The notes beneath the pieces are model-generated. The model was not told the DNA's origin, made no database searches, and saw only the letters and a program-made list of their open reading frames with translations. Positions 38,815-46,269 of a stretch of DNA of 53,374 nucleotides are shown here, piece by piece. The first letter of the stretch is position 1. The number at the start of each line of letters is the position of its first letter. The stretch is from a virus. The position numbers were made by a program, and so were the translations under genes. The stretch is taken from the IMG/VR virus record IMGVR_UViG_3300044807_000061, positions 1-53,374 of that record; one strand, given 5' to 3'.

Positions 38815-39644
38815 TGGCCCGCGACCACGCCCGGATCGGAACGTCCATCTGGCGAGAGGACAGCATCCGCAACCTCACCCGGCTCCAGCAGCAGGCCTAC
38901 CTCCTCGTCCTCTCCCAAGACGACCTCAGCCGCTGCGGCGTCCTCGCCTACCGGCCCCGCCGCTGGGCCCAGACCAGCAGCGACGGCACCGAGAAGGCCC
39001 TCCGCCGCGACTTCGCCGGCCTAGTCCAGTCCCGGCACGTCGTCATCGACGAAGAGACCGAGGAGCTGTTCGCCCGCACCTACGTCCGGCACGACCGGAT
39101 CCTCGCCCAGCCGCTCGTCGTCGCGGCCCTCGTCAACGACTTCCCGATGATCGCCAGCCCCACCATCCGGCTCGCGTTCCTCCGCGAGATGCGCCGCCTC
39201 TGGAGCCTGCTCGACCTCCCCGAAGGGGAACGCGGCGGGTGGCTCCTCGCCTTCGGGCAGTACCCGCAAGCCGCCCAGAGGGACACCAAGCCGGTCTGGC
39301 CGCACACGCAGTCGCCGCCCGCCCTGGCGAAGCTGGAGAAGGCCGTCAAGGGTGGTCTGCTCGGCCCGATGGTCGCGTCCATCTGCGCCGACGAGGTCGA
39401 ACCCTTCTGGGAAGGCTCACCCGAAGGCATTCCCCAAGGCTTTCCCGAAGCCTCTGCCAGACCCTCTCCCAGACCCACCGGGGATACGCATGCGCGCGCA
39501 GGTGCCCCTACCCCAACCCCGTCCCCTACCCCAGCCCCGAGCCCCATCCCCCTCACGGCGGCTGACGCCGCCAGTTCGTCCCTCACCGACGATGAGAGCG
39601 AAGCTGCAGTAGACGTACCGCGCGCAGCCCGACGACTCGCATGA
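38814..39644 (+). CDS. Replication organiser / initiator-like protein
   Basis: A 276-residue protein from GTG 38814 with AGGAGG upstream. The N-terminal 150 residues (RIGTSIWREDSIRNLTRLQQQAYLLVL ... ELFARTYVRHDRILAQPLVVAALV) follow the winged-helix pattern of phage replication organisers. The C-terminal part is Pro/Thr-rich and disordered. It may bind the origin and recruit host helicase or primase. No polymerase gene is present, in line with host-dependent replication. Confidence 0.75.
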   Translation: MARDHARIGTSIWREDSIRNLTRLQQQAYLLVLSQDDLSRCGVLAYRPRRWAQTSSDGTEKALRRDFAGLVQSRHVVIDEETEELFARTYVRHDRILAQPLVVAALVNDFPMIASPTIRLAFLREMRRLWSLLDLPEGERGGWLLAFGQYPQAAQRDTKPVWPHTQSPPALAKLEKAVKGGLLGPMVASICADEVEPFWEGSPEGIPQGFPEASARPSPRPTGDTHARAGAPTPTPSPTPAPSPIPLTAADAASSSLTDDESEAAVDVPRAARRLA

Positions 39645-40081
39645 CCGCCCTCGACCGGCACATCGACATGCCGAAAACCCGACCCCCGCTCCGCCACCGC
39701 CTCGTCGCCCTCGACGGCACCCACATCCGCTGCATCGACTGCCAGCAGACCCTCGACGTCGCCAACCTCCGCCCCCCCAAGCAGCCCGCCGGGACCGTCG
39801 CGCCACGCGACCCGCTCCCCGAGCAGACCTGCCCCAAGCACCCCGGCGAGTTCACCGGCGCCTGCCGCAGCTGCGCCGCCGACCGCCTCGAACGCAAACC
39901 CGACGACCCCCCGCCCGTCAGCCAGGTCCGCAACGGGGCCGACCCGAGCACCGTCCCCGAGTGGCAAGCCGCCAAGGCCGAGCTCGCCGCACGAGAAGCC
40001 CAACGCCGCCGCCAGCAACGCCAGCCCATGTCACCCCCCAGCCCCACGCTGGACACCGAACCGCAGGAGGCCACCCCGTGA
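39641..40081 (+). CDS. Zinc-ribbon protein of replication region
   Basis: A 146-residue protein. HIRCIDCQQTL and QTCPKHPGEFTGACRSCAADRLERKP form two Cys/His units; the second is typical of small phage zinc fingers next to replication genes. The C-terminus is a basic, Gln/Arg-rich helix. ATGA at its start, GTGA at its end. DNA binding is inferred. Confidence 0.68.
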   Translation: MTALDRHIDMPKTRPPLRHRLVALDGTHIRCIDCQQTLDVANLRPPKQPAGTVAPRDPLPEQTCPKHPGEFTGACRSCAADRLERKPDDPPPVSQVRNGADPSTVPEWQAAKAELAAREAQRRRQQRQPMSPPSPTLDTEPQEATP

Positions 40082-40338
40082 CGACGATCAGCGAGCAACC
40101 AGGCGCGCCCCGTCTCCCCCTGTGGCCCGACTCGTCCCGCGCCCCCAGCAGCACCCTCACCGCCATCGCCAGCAGCCTCGACCGCGAAGCCCAACACCAC
40201 GAACGGCAAGCCAAGGAGCACGAGTCCCAGGCCCGAGACCACCGCGAGGCAGCGCAAGCCTGCATCCGCAGCGCCGAGCAGCACCGCACCGCCGCCGCCA
40301 GCCTCCCAACCACCATCGACCTCACCAGCCCCCGCTGA
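40078..40338 (+). CDS. Small coiled-coil protein
   Basis: An 86-residue protein from GTG 40078. The middle is a charged helix with repeated His and Glu (SLDREAQHHERQAKEHESQARDHREAAQACIRSAEQHRTAA). Likely oligomeric. Function unknown. Confidence 0.6.
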   Translation: MTTISEQPGAPRLPLWPDSSRAPSSTLTAIASSLDREAQHHERQAKEHESQARDHREAAQACIRSAEQHRTAAASLPTTIDLTSPR

Positions 40339-40826
40339 TGGCCAAGACCACCCCGCTCACCATCGGGAAGCGCACCTACACCGACGAGCAGAAGACCGAA
40401 GCCCTCGCGCTCTACCGCGAGCACGGCCCCGCCGAAGCAGCACGCCGCACAGGCATCCCCACCAAGACCATCGCGAGCTGGGCACGCCGGACCGGCGAGC
40501 AGATGGATGCGGAGACTCCCGCCCGGCTGCTCCTGGCTGCAACGGTTGCATCCCTTGCAGCAGCGGAGAAGCGCGCGAAGATCGCCGACGCCATGTGGGA
40601 CAAGCTCGCGGAGAGCCTCGACCGGCTCGGCAAGGACAGCACCGCGAACGCGCAGGAAGCGCGGGTCATCACGGTCCTGGCCGAGAAGGCGCAGCTGCTG
40701 ACTGGTGGCGCGACGACCAGGGTCGAGGTCGGGGACGTGGCGACGCCGGATGGCCGGTTGGCGACGGTCCACAACCTGCGGGATGCGGTGCAGCGCAGGG
40801 GTGAGCGGGCGGAGGACACGGGATGA
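40338..40826 (+). CDS. HTH protein, possible small terminase subunit
   Basis: A 162-residue protein whose ATG overlaps the previous stop. The N-terminal HTH (TYTDEQKTEALALYREHGPAEAARRTGIPTKTIASWARRTG) and the helical core (RLLLAATVASLAAAEKRAKIADAMWDKLAESLDRL) fit small terminase subunits or phage HTH proteins. The large terminase lies 3 kb downstream with only small genes between. The assignment is an inference; a regulator is the alternative. Confidence 0.6.
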   Translation: MAKTTPLTIGKRTYTDEQKTEALALYREHGPAEAARRTGIPTKTIASWARRTGEQMDAETPARLLLAATVASLAAAEKRAKIADAMWDKLAESLDRLGKDSTANAQEARVITVLAEKAQLLTGGATTRVEVGDVATPDGRLATVHNLRDAVQRRGERAEDTG

Positions 40827-41107
40827 GCGGGTTCCTGCTCGGGTTCGTGACGGGCGCCGTGCTGCTCGGGACGGTGCTGGTCGTGTTCGGTGTGCTGCGC
40901 CGGCACCCGGCCCGGCCCACGGCGCTGGCTGTGGTTGGTGAGGGTCCGGAGCTGGTCCGCGCGCACCCCCGCTCCTGCCACTGCCGCGGCACCGGCGTCG
41001 TCGACCCGACAGCGAGCCCAACGAGGCCGTGCCCAGTCGTGTGGCGGCCCCGCGTGCTCATCGTCCCGGACCGGGTCGGCCGTGTCCCTCGAGCAGGCAC
41101 CCGATGA
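40823..41107 (+). CDS. Small membrane protein
   Basis: A 94-residue protein with an N-terminal span (FLLGFVTGAVLLGTVLVVFGVL). A basic domain with CHCRGTGVVDP ... CPVVWRPR follows. The Cys set may bind zinc. Function unknown. Confidence 0.6.
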   Translation: MSGFLLGFVTGAVLLGTVLVVFGVLRRHPARPTALAVVGEGPELVRAHPRSCHCRGTGVVDPTASPTRPCPVVWRPRVLIVPDRVGRVPRAGTR

Positions 41108-41328
41108 CGGTCGTCGACTGCACCACGATCATCGAGCGCCTCGCGAGCCTCGACCTCAGCGGCGGCGCGACGACCCGGGAGCGCCGCAACGCCCGTCGCG
41201 TCTTCCACCGCCTCGCTGAGCAGCTCCCGGCCGGGACGGTCGAGCGTGCGTGGGACCTGGACCTGCTGACGGTCGAGCAGCACGACGCGGCGGTCCGCTG
41301 GCGCCGCAGCCAAGGCCTCGAACCATGA
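41104..41328 (+). CDS. Small hypothetical helical protein
   Basis: A 74-residue protein, ATGA-coupled. ERLASLDLSGGATTRERRNARRVFHRLAEQL and LLTVEQHDAAVRWRRSQGL suggest three helices. Function unknown. Confidence 0.6.
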   Translation: MTVVDCTTIIERLASLDLSGGATTRERRNARRVFHRLAEQLPAGTVERAWDLDLLTVEQHDAAVRWRRSQGLEP

Positions 41329-41363
41329 CGGTGTCGGTAGCCGTGCGGACGATCAGCGCATGA
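41325..41363 (+). CDS. 12-codon bridging ORF
   Basis: ATG 41325 overlaps the previous stop (ATGA) and TGA 41361-41363 overlaps the next ATG (ATGA). The 12-residue peptide is too short for any call. It resembles the bridging ORFs at 35334 and 38764. Confidence 0.4.
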   Translation: MTVSVAVRTISA

Positions 41364-41782
41364 GCCAGATGCAGCAGACCTGCCCCTACCCGCAGGTCCT
41401 CGACGACCTCGTCTCGCGGCTGACCTACCGGCCCGGCTGGCAGGTCCGGCTCGAGGACCTCGACCGCGGCCAGGGCAGCACAGGCCTGACCCTGATCATC
41501 ACGACCGTCGGCTACGACAGCTACCACCCGGACCGTGGCCAGACCTACCGGGTGCAGCACTTCATGCCGGTCCCGCCCGCCGCCTACGACGAGCGGTCAT
41601 GGCGACGCTGGCTGCTGGACCAGTTCCTGCTGGTCGAGCGGCACGAGGCGTGCGAGTTCTTCACCATCGACGGCGAGAAGCCCTACGCGCCGCACCACGG
41701 ACCAGGGAACGACCCGTACATCGTGTTCGACCACGGCACTGCGGATGACGTGGCGACGTCGTACCTGGGCGTCCGGACGTGA
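41360..41782 (+). CDS. Conserved phage protein of unknown function
   Basis: A 140-residue protein. LVSRLTYRPGWQVRLEDLDRGQGSTGLTLIITTVGYDSYHP, HFMPVPPAAYDERSWRRWLLDQFLLVERHEACEFF and KPYAPHHGPGNDPY form a compact alpha/beta pattern that recurs in actinophages. No catalytic assignment is made. Confidence 0.7.
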   Translation: MSQMQQTCPYPQVLDDLVSRLTYRPGWQVRLEDLDRGQGSTGLTLIITTVGYDSYHPDRGQTYRVQHFMPVPPAAYDERSWRRWLLDQFLLVERHEACEFFTIDGEKPYAPHHGPGNDPYIVFDHGTADDVATSYLGVRT

Positions 41783-41919
41783 CACCCAGGCAGGCGTACG
41801 CGCTCGCTCACCCGATCGGCCGCGCCGACGGCTCAGCCCTCACGATGCGGCCGTACCTGGCCAGCCGCCGGCACCCGACCGGCGTCATCCTCAAGAGCAT
41901 CCTGGCGGTGGACCGTTGA
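41779..41919 (+). CDS. Small hypothetical protein
   Basis: A 46-residue basic protein from a GTG overlapping the previous stop (VTPRQAYALAHPIGRADGSA... ending ILAVDR). GC-ended codons and coupling support coding. Function unknown. Confidence 0.55.
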   Translation: MTPRQAYALAHPIGRADGSALTMRPYLASRRHPTGVILKSILAVDR

Positions 41920-41943
41920 CAACGTCTGAACGCCGGCCAGCCC

Positions 41944-42210
41944 GTGTGGCACGTGTCGGTGAGCGCCTGGTCAGGCGCCCAAGGGGAACGCAGGTCGCGG
42001 GCGCCGCAGCTCGTCGAGCGGGAAGCTGTGAAGCTCCTCCGCGGTGTGGGTGGCGACGTCGAGTGGTGGCTCCACAACGACAAGGCCGCCGGCTTGCCGG
42101 TCGGGCATCTGCGGGTCCCGCTCACGCCTGGGGAGGTCGCGGTGCTGCCCGCGGGGTGTGCGCTGCACGACGCGGGCGAGTCCGGTCCCGAGCGGCCACG
42201 CACGCGGTGA
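41944..42210 (+). CDS. Hypothetical protein
   Basis: An 88-residue protein. The start is GTG 41944; the frame is closed at 41917, so no earlier start is likely. It contains RAPQLVEREAVKLLRGVGGDVEWWLHNDKAAGLPVGHLRVPLTPGEVAVLPAGCAL. Probable small alpha/beta fold. Function unknown. Confidence 0.55.
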   Translation: MWHVSVSAWSGAQGERRSRAPQLVEREAVKLLRGVGGDVEWWLHNDKAAGLPVGHLRVPLTPGEVAVLPAGCALHDAGESGPERPRTR

Positions 42211-42214
42211 GCCG

Positions 42215-42400
42215 ATGAGCCGCCGCGGCCCCGCCGATGACGCGTTCGAGGTGACCTGCGCCATCCTCGTCCCCCTCCTCACCGTCGCCTTCTGGACCTT
42301 CTGCGCCCTCGCCTGCGCAACCCCCGGCGACGACCCGTACGGCGACCTCGCCGTCTTCACGTTCGTCGCCGCCATCACGCTGCTGGTGATCGTCCAGTGA
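42215..42400 (+). CDS. Small membrane protein, two spans
   Basis: A 61-residue protein with two hydrophobic segments (TCAILVPLLTVAFWTFCALAC and LAVFTFVAAITLLVIVQ). Its stop overlaps the next GTG. Function unknown. Confidence 0.6.
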   Translation: MSRRGPADDAFEVTCAILVPLLTVAFWTFCALACATPGDDPYGDLAVFTFVAAITLLVIVQ

Positions 42401-42672
42401 GCCTCGTCGACGACCGGATCGTCCTGCCCCTCACCAAGACCCGGCAGGCCGCGCACCTCCTCTGCCAGACCGTGTGTGCCGGCCGGGCGCATCACCGGTC
42501 GTGCCTGATCCCGGACCTCGCCCGCCGTGAGCTGCTCCTGACCGGCCCGGACCTGACGGATGTGGTCCTGCCGGACTGCCGCGACGAGAAGTGCGTCGCC
42601 TGCACCGGCTGCGCACACGCCTGCCATCGGCACCACAACCGGCCGACCGCCGTCGTACCGTCAACGTCATGA
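42397..42672 (+). CDS. Cys/His-rich small protein
   Basis: A 91-residue protein from GTG 42397. AAHLLCQTVCAGRAHHRSCLIP and LPDCRDEKCVACTGCAHACHRHH are dense in Cys and His, so one or two zinc sites are likely. The downstream gene overlaps it by 4 bases. Function unknown. Confidence 0.62.
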   Translation: MSLVDDRIVLPLTKTRQAAHLLCQTVCAGRAHHRSCLIPDLARRELLLTGPDLTDVVLPDCRDEKCVACTGCAHACHRHHNRPTAVVPSTS

Positions 42673-43016
42673 GCAACACCGGGACCGTGGAGGCCGGTGC
42701 GTGCCGTACCTGCACCCACTGGAAGCCGCCGCCGTTCGACGACTGGTCATTGTCGATACGCCTCACTCGCCTTCCAGATGAGGCGGCCGGCGACGAGTAC
42801 CACTGGGACAGCGCCCACAACGAGCGGGTACGTCGCGCCGAGCAGCAGTACGGGCAGTGCCAAGCCATCGGCCTTCTGGATAGCGACGAGGCCTATGAGG
42901 AGCGCGCGCTCCCACCAGCATTCACGCAGGACGCGAGCAACTACAGGGCCGCGCTCTACACCCGCGCCGAGTTCGGATGCACCATGCACGAGGCGCGTGA
43001 GGACCGTCCCACGTGA
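42669..43016 (+). CDS. Hypothetical protein with N-terminal CxxC
   Basis: A 115-residue acidic protein. ACRTCTHW at the N-terminus and EQQYGQCQAIG and EFGCTMHE further on give four Cys, a likely single zinc or iron site. The pattern is seen in several actinophage small proteins. Function unknown. Confidence 0.62.
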   Translation: MSNTGTVEAGACRTCTHWKPPPFDDWSLSIRLTRLPDEAAGDEYHWDSAHNERVRRAEQQYGQCQAIGLLDSDEAYEERALPPAFTQDASNYRAALYTRAEFGCTMHEAREDRPT

Positions 43017-43192
43017 GCTGCGTCTGGTTCCTGCCGCTCGGCGCTGAGCCCATCGCGCGCCGCGGTGAGGAGCTGGTCTATGCGACCGAGGACGGCGTCG
43101 GACAGGCACAGCCGCTGGGCGGCGTCGACGTTGCCCTGCCATGGCGGGCACAGGACCTCGAGGTCATCCCGCCACGTGAGGGCAAGTCGTGA
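43013..43192 (+). CDS. Small hypothetical protein
   Basis: A 59-residue protein from a GTG overlapping the previous stop. Beta-like sequence (CVWFLPLGAEPIARRGEELVYATEDGVGQ ... DLEVIPPRE). Function unknown. Confidence 0.55.
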   Translation: MSCVWFLPLGAEPIARRGEELVYATEDGVGQAQPLGGVDVALPWRAQDLEVIPPREGKS

Positions 43193-43195
43193 GTC

Positions 43196-43378
43196 GTGGC
43201 TGACCGCGGTGCGTGCGTCGGCCGCGCCTACCTCGAGCGCGGCCAGCCGGTGACGGTCGAGCGGGGCTGGCGCGGCAAGGGCCCCCGCAACGTCCTCATC
43301 CGACGCGCCGACGGCAGCCGCGTCGTCCGGCCCTTCCGAGGCCTCCGTCGCACACCGGTGGCACCCTCCAGCACGTGA
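43196..43378 (+). CDS. Small basic beta protein
   Basis: A 60-residue protein. GQPVTVERGWRGKGPRNVLIRRADGSRVVRPFRGLRR is a short basic beta unit that recurs in actinophage small proteins. Its TGA overlaps the next GTG. Function unknown; nucleic acid binding is possible. Confidence 0.62.
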   Translation: MADRGACVGRAYLERGQPVTVERGWRGKGPRNVLIRRADGSRVVRPFRGLRRTPVAPSST

Positions 43379-43576
43379 CGGCCATGGCGGTCCTGCTCGT
43401 GCTCTGCACGATGCTCGCCGTCGTGCTCCTGGTGCACGCGGCACCCACAGCAAGGAGCGGCCGTCGCCTCTCCCTCGGGAGCAGCGCCCCTGCCCGCGAC
43501 GAGCGGCTGTGGTGGCCAGAACCGGACGCTCCCGTACCTCGACGCGACGCCCGCGCGCACAACCCCGAACACTTGA
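43375..43576 (+). CDS. Membrane protein ending the early operon, stop probably lost by one base
   Basis: A GTG at 43375 starts a frame with an N-terminal membrane span (AVLLVLCTMLAVVLLVHA) and a basic, Arg-rich tail reaching RAHNPEH at 43572. In frame there is no stop there; the frame runs on through the terminator and late promoter to 44046. Removing one T at 43573-43574 would give CAC TGA directly before the hairpin. I therefore read the true end at about 43576 and suspect a single-base error. Function unknown. Confidence 0.55.
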
Positions 43577-43580
43577 CGAG

Positions 43581-43607
43581 ACGCCCTCGGCCTCACCAGC
43601 CGGGGGC
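43581..43607 (+). terminator. Early operon terminator hairpin
   Basis: CGCCCTCGGC pairs with GCCGGGGGCG around CTCACCA (one T-G wobble). It lies just after the presumed end of the early operon and before the late promoter. A T-rich stretch (TTTCGTTGTTT) follows about 20 bases later. Confidence 0.7.
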
Positions 43608-43652
43608 GCCGTCACGTCCGGAAGCGCCCGTTTCGTTGTTTCACGTGGATCG

Positions 43653-43677
43653 TGCCGTGTCCCGCTGCACACTGGAC
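43653..43677 (+). promoter_or_regulatory. Terminase promoter with operator-like dyad, site 6
   Basis: TGCCGT (43653-43658) is a weak -10 candidate, followed by the dyad at 43659-43677, identical in all 19 bases to site 1. The ATG of the next gene starts two bases after the dyad. Confidence 0.65.
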
Positions 43678-43679
43678 GC

Positions 43680-43862
43680 ATGCGGACGCGCGACGACGTC
43701 GAGAAGGAGATGCTCGACGCCCTCGCCGACGCCTACCGATGCGACGAAGCCGACGACGAGGTCGGCGCCGAGTTCGCCCGCGAGACCCTGTGCCGGCTCG
43801 GCGACGAGTGGCCCACCATCCCGCAGACCATCCCGCAGCAGCGACCAGCCGCAGAGGCATGA
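43680..43862 (+). CDS. Small acidic protein before terminase
   Basis: A 60-residue protein, first gene of the virion unit. Helical and acidic (DDVEKEMLDALADAYRCDEADDEVGAEFARETLCRLGDEW) with a Pro/Gln tail. Its TGA overlaps the terminase ATG. It could be a terminase partner, but size and lack of HTH make a small-subunit call weak. Confidence 0.6.
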   Translation: MRTRDDVEKEMLDALADAYRCDEADDEVGAEFARETLCRLGDEWPTIPQTIPQQRPAAEA

Positions 43863-45397
43863 CCGCCGATCCCCTCGACGCGCCACCCGCCGCGCTCCCC
43901 TTCGGCCCCGGGCATCCGCTGTGGCTCACCGACGACGAGATCACACTGCTCACCGACGACGAATACGGCGTCTACTGCGACATCCTCCGCGCCGAAGCAG
44001 AAGGCCTCGGCGCCCCCATCGAAGGCTCCCCTGGGCAGCTCGCTGATGAGCTCGGCGGCGCCGACCTCCACCCCCGGCACCTCCGCCTCGTCGACGACGC
44101 GTACATGCGGATGGAACGCGGCGAGGTCAAACGCACCCTGATCGTGATGCCGCCGCAGCACGGCAAGACCACCCGAACACGCTGGGGCAGCCTGCACCGG
44201 TGCAAGAACAAGCCTGAGCACCGGATCGTCGTCGCCTCAGCCGAGCTCGACCTCGCCCGCGAACACACCCGCTGGGTCCGGAACAAGCTCGAAGAGAACA
44301 CCATCCGGCTCGGCCTCAACACCGCCCGCGACCGCCGCAGCGCCCGCGCCTGGGACCTCGAAGGGCACCGCGGCGGCATGTACGCCGTCGGGATCGGCGG
44401 TGCCCTCACCGGCCGCCCCGCCGACCTCCTCGTCCTCGACGACCCCGTCAAGGAGTCCAAGGCCGTCGAGACCGTCGAGCAGCGCAACGCCATGTGGACC
44501 TGGTTCACCGAGGTCGCCCTCACCCGCCTCGCCCCCGGCGGGCAGGTCGTCGTCATCATGACCCGCTGGCACGAGGACGACATCGCCGGCCGCATCCTCA
44601 AAGGGCAGGAGGGGTCCGACTGGCTCGTTCTGCACCTCCCCGCGATCTGCGACGACCCCCCGAATGATCTCCTCGACCGGGAGAAGGGCGAGGTGCTGTG
44701 GCCGGGCCGGTACGACCTGGGCGAGATCGAAGGGAAGCGGAAGAGCCTCGGTAGCCGCAGCTTCGCCGCGCTCTATCAGGGCCGGCCGGTGCCGCCCGGC
44801 GGGACGCTGCTGCAGCGGCACTGGTTCCATCAGGAGCAGGACTGGCCCCGGGCCGGGAAGGCACTCCGGTACATCGACTTCGCCGCGACCAGCGCGGATG
44901 AGGGCGGCGATCCGGACTGGACCGTCGCGGCGCTCGTCGCGCTCCATGAGGGGCGCTGGTGGATCCTCGACATCGAGCGGTGGCGGGAGAGTCCACACGG
45001 GCAGAAGCAGCGGCTCATCGCGCTGCGGAACCAGGACGGCCGCAACATCCCGATCCGGGCCGAGCAGGAACCGGGGTCGAGCGGGAAGCTGTTCGTGTAC
45101 GACCTCGCGACGACGGTCTACGCCGGCTATGACTTCCGGGCCAAGACGAGCACTGGCAGCAAGCTGCTCCGGGCGGGTCCGATGCTCGCGGCGGCGGAGG
45201 CGGGGAACGTGACGCTCCTCGATGACGGGACGGGCGACTGGGTGAGCGACTTCCTCGCTGAGGCGGAGTCGTTCCCGTTCGGCAGCCACGACGACCAGAT
45301 CGACGCTGTCGCCGGTGCGATGGCGTGGCTGACGGGCCCGGTGGATGAGCAGCTGGTGCAGCGGGGACGTTGGTCGCAGACGCGGTCGCGTCGCTGA
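43859..45397 (+). CDS. Terminase large subunit
   Basis: A 512-residue packaging motor. Walker A is MPPQHGKT (residues 97-104) and Walker B is LLVLDD (190-195). The coupling motif region follows (VVIMTRWHEDDIAGR). The C-terminal RNase H nuclease has DFAATSADEG...DW and SHDDQIDAVAGAMAWL acidic residues. ATG 43859 is used because of the ATGA overlap, although the frame is open further upstream. It cuts concatemers and pumps DNA into the prohead through the portal. Confidence 0.95.
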   Translation: MTADPLDAPPAALPFGPGHPLWLTDDEITLLTDDEYGVYCDILRAEAEGLGAPIEGSPGQLADELGGADLHPRHLRLVDDAYMRMERGEVKRTLIVMPPQHGKTTRTRWGSLHRCKNKPEHRIVVASAELDLAREHTRWVRNKLEENTIRLGLNTARDRRSARAWDLEGHRGGMYAVGIGGALTGRPADLLVLDDPVKESKAVETVEQRNAMWTWFTEVALTRLAPGGQVVVIMTRWHEDDIAGRILKGQEGSDWLVLHLPAICDDPPNDLLDREKGEVLWPGRYDLGEIEGKRKSLGSRSFAALYQGRPVPPGGTLLQRHWFHQEQDWPRAGKALRYIDFAATSADEGGDPDWTVAALVALHEGRWWILDIERWRESPHGQKQRLIALRNQDGRNIPIRAEQEPGSSGKLFVYDLATTVYAGYDFRAKTSTGSKLLRAGPMLAAAEAGNVTLLDDGTGDWVSDFLAEAESFPFGSHDDQIDAVAGAMAWLTGPVDEQLVQRGRWSQTRSRR

Positions 45398-45446
45398 CCG
45401 ACCGCATGCTGTGCGGCGTCACGATGATCGGATTCGAGGAGGAACG

Positions 45447-45563
45447 GTGCCCACTGCGAAGCAGAAGGCGAAGCTGCCGCCAGGGTTGCTGAAGGCGATC
45501 AGCAAGGGCAAGACGGGGGCGGTGAAGAAGTCGGCCGCGAAGAAGGGGAAGCGCGGCAGGTAG
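45447..45563 (+). CDS. Small Lys-rich protein
   Basis: A 38-residue protein with a strong GAGGAGGA ahead of GTG 45447. Ten Lys plus Arg-rich end (AKQKAKLPPGLLKAISKGKTG... KKGKRGR). It may bind DNA or the acidic prohead interior. Found between terminase and portal, where tiny basic genes occur in other actinophages. Confidence 0.65.
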   Translation: MPTAKQKAKLPPGLLKAISKGKTGAVKKSAAKKGKRGR

Positions 45564-45606
45564 GGCGGTCGGGCGCGGCGGCGAGGGGTTGGTGCTGCTG
45601 CGCCCG

Positions 45607-45631
45607 TACCGTGTCCCGCGTGACACAGGAC
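45607..45631 (+). promoter_or_regulatory. Late promoter with operator-like dyad, site 7
   Basis: A TACCGT -10 box (45607-45612) followed by GTCC-CGCGTGACACA-GGAC (45613-45631); TACCGTGTCCCGCG is shared with site 3. The predicted transcript start is at or next to GTG 45620, so the following gene may be leaderless. Confidence 0.62.
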
Positions 45632-45916
45632 GCGCCCATCAGCTACCCGCCCCTCGTCATGGTCGAGTGGGTGGACGCGACCAACGTCGCGGAGTGGGTC
45701 CCCCTGGACGAGGTCAGCGACTGGGCGAGCTGCGGCGGATGGGTCTGCCGCAACGTCGGCTATCTCGTGCACGAGGACGACGAGTGTGTCGTCCTCGCCG
45801 CGCGCATCGCCCTCGCGGCGGAGCCCGTTCAGGTCGGACTGTTCGAGCGCATCCCGAAGGCCATCATCTCTGGCCGCTGGACGCTGACCGCGCCAGGTCA
45901 CGCAGCGGTGGCCTGA
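45620..45916 (+). CDS. Conserved small phage protein of unknown function
   Basis: A 98-residue protein. The start is uncertain: GTG 45620 suits a leaderless transcript from site 7, while ATG 45659 is also possible. VMVEWVDATNVAEWVPLDEV, CRNVGYLVHEDDECVVLAARI and ERIPKAIISGRW form a small beta-rich pattern known from phage genes near the terminase. Function unknown. Confidence 0.65.
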   Translation: MTQDAPISYPPLVMVEWVDATNVAEWVPLDEVSDWASCGGWVCRNVGYLVHEDDECVVLAARIALAAEPVQVGLFERIPKAIISGRWTLTAPGHAAVA

Positions 45917-45919
45917 GCC

Positions 45920-46267
45920 GTGTACGTCGACGCGCTCTACCACTGGAGCCCCCGAGAGCGGCGCAAGCGGATCACCCGCCACGGCCTCCTGCCACGGCGG
46001 GCCCTCACCTGCAGCAGCGGCAGCGACGACGAACCCGAATGGCGCCAGCCGGCTGTCTGCCTGTCGAGCGCACCGTCGACCGCCTGGGGACTGTCCGGCG
46101 GGATCTTCGGACAGCCCGGTCAGGTCTGGGACCTCTGGCAGATCCGTCTCCACCCTGACGACGCGGTCCACACCGTCCCGACCTGGGGTGCGCTGATCCA
46201 GGAGTTCCGCGTCGCCAACCGCATCCCTAAGTCCCGCTGCTGGTGGGTCGCCGAGAGGACCGTCTGA
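45920..46267 (+). CDS. ADP-ribosyltransferase-like fold protein
   Basis: A 115-residue protein from GTG 45920. ALYHWSPRERRKRITRHGLLP, AVCLSSAPSTAWGL, VWDLWQIRL and EFRVANRIPKSRCWWVAERT follow the order seen in small ADP-ribosyltransferase-like phage proteins (tyrosine/His start, SxxxAW middle, terminal Glu/Arg strand). If active it would use NAD to modify a host or virion target. The fold call is an inference from pattern; catalytic residues are not proven. It lies between terminase and portal. Confidence 0.6.
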   Translation: MYVDALYHWSPRERRKRITRHGLLPRRALTCSSGSDDEPEWRQPAVCLSSAPSTAWGLSGGIFGQPGQVWDLWQIRLHPDDAVHTVPTWGALIQEFRVANRIPKSRCWWVAERTV

Positions 46268-46269
46268 CC

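Noticed and set aside
43680-43862. Small terminase subunit at this position
   Set aside because: The 60-residue product lacks an HTH. The 40338 protein is a better, though unproven, candidate.
43213-44046. Plus-strand frame of 277 codons running through the late promoter
   Set aside because: Only its part from 43375 looks coding. The rest crosses a terminator and two well-supported genes and becomes Arg/Ser/Pro-rich.
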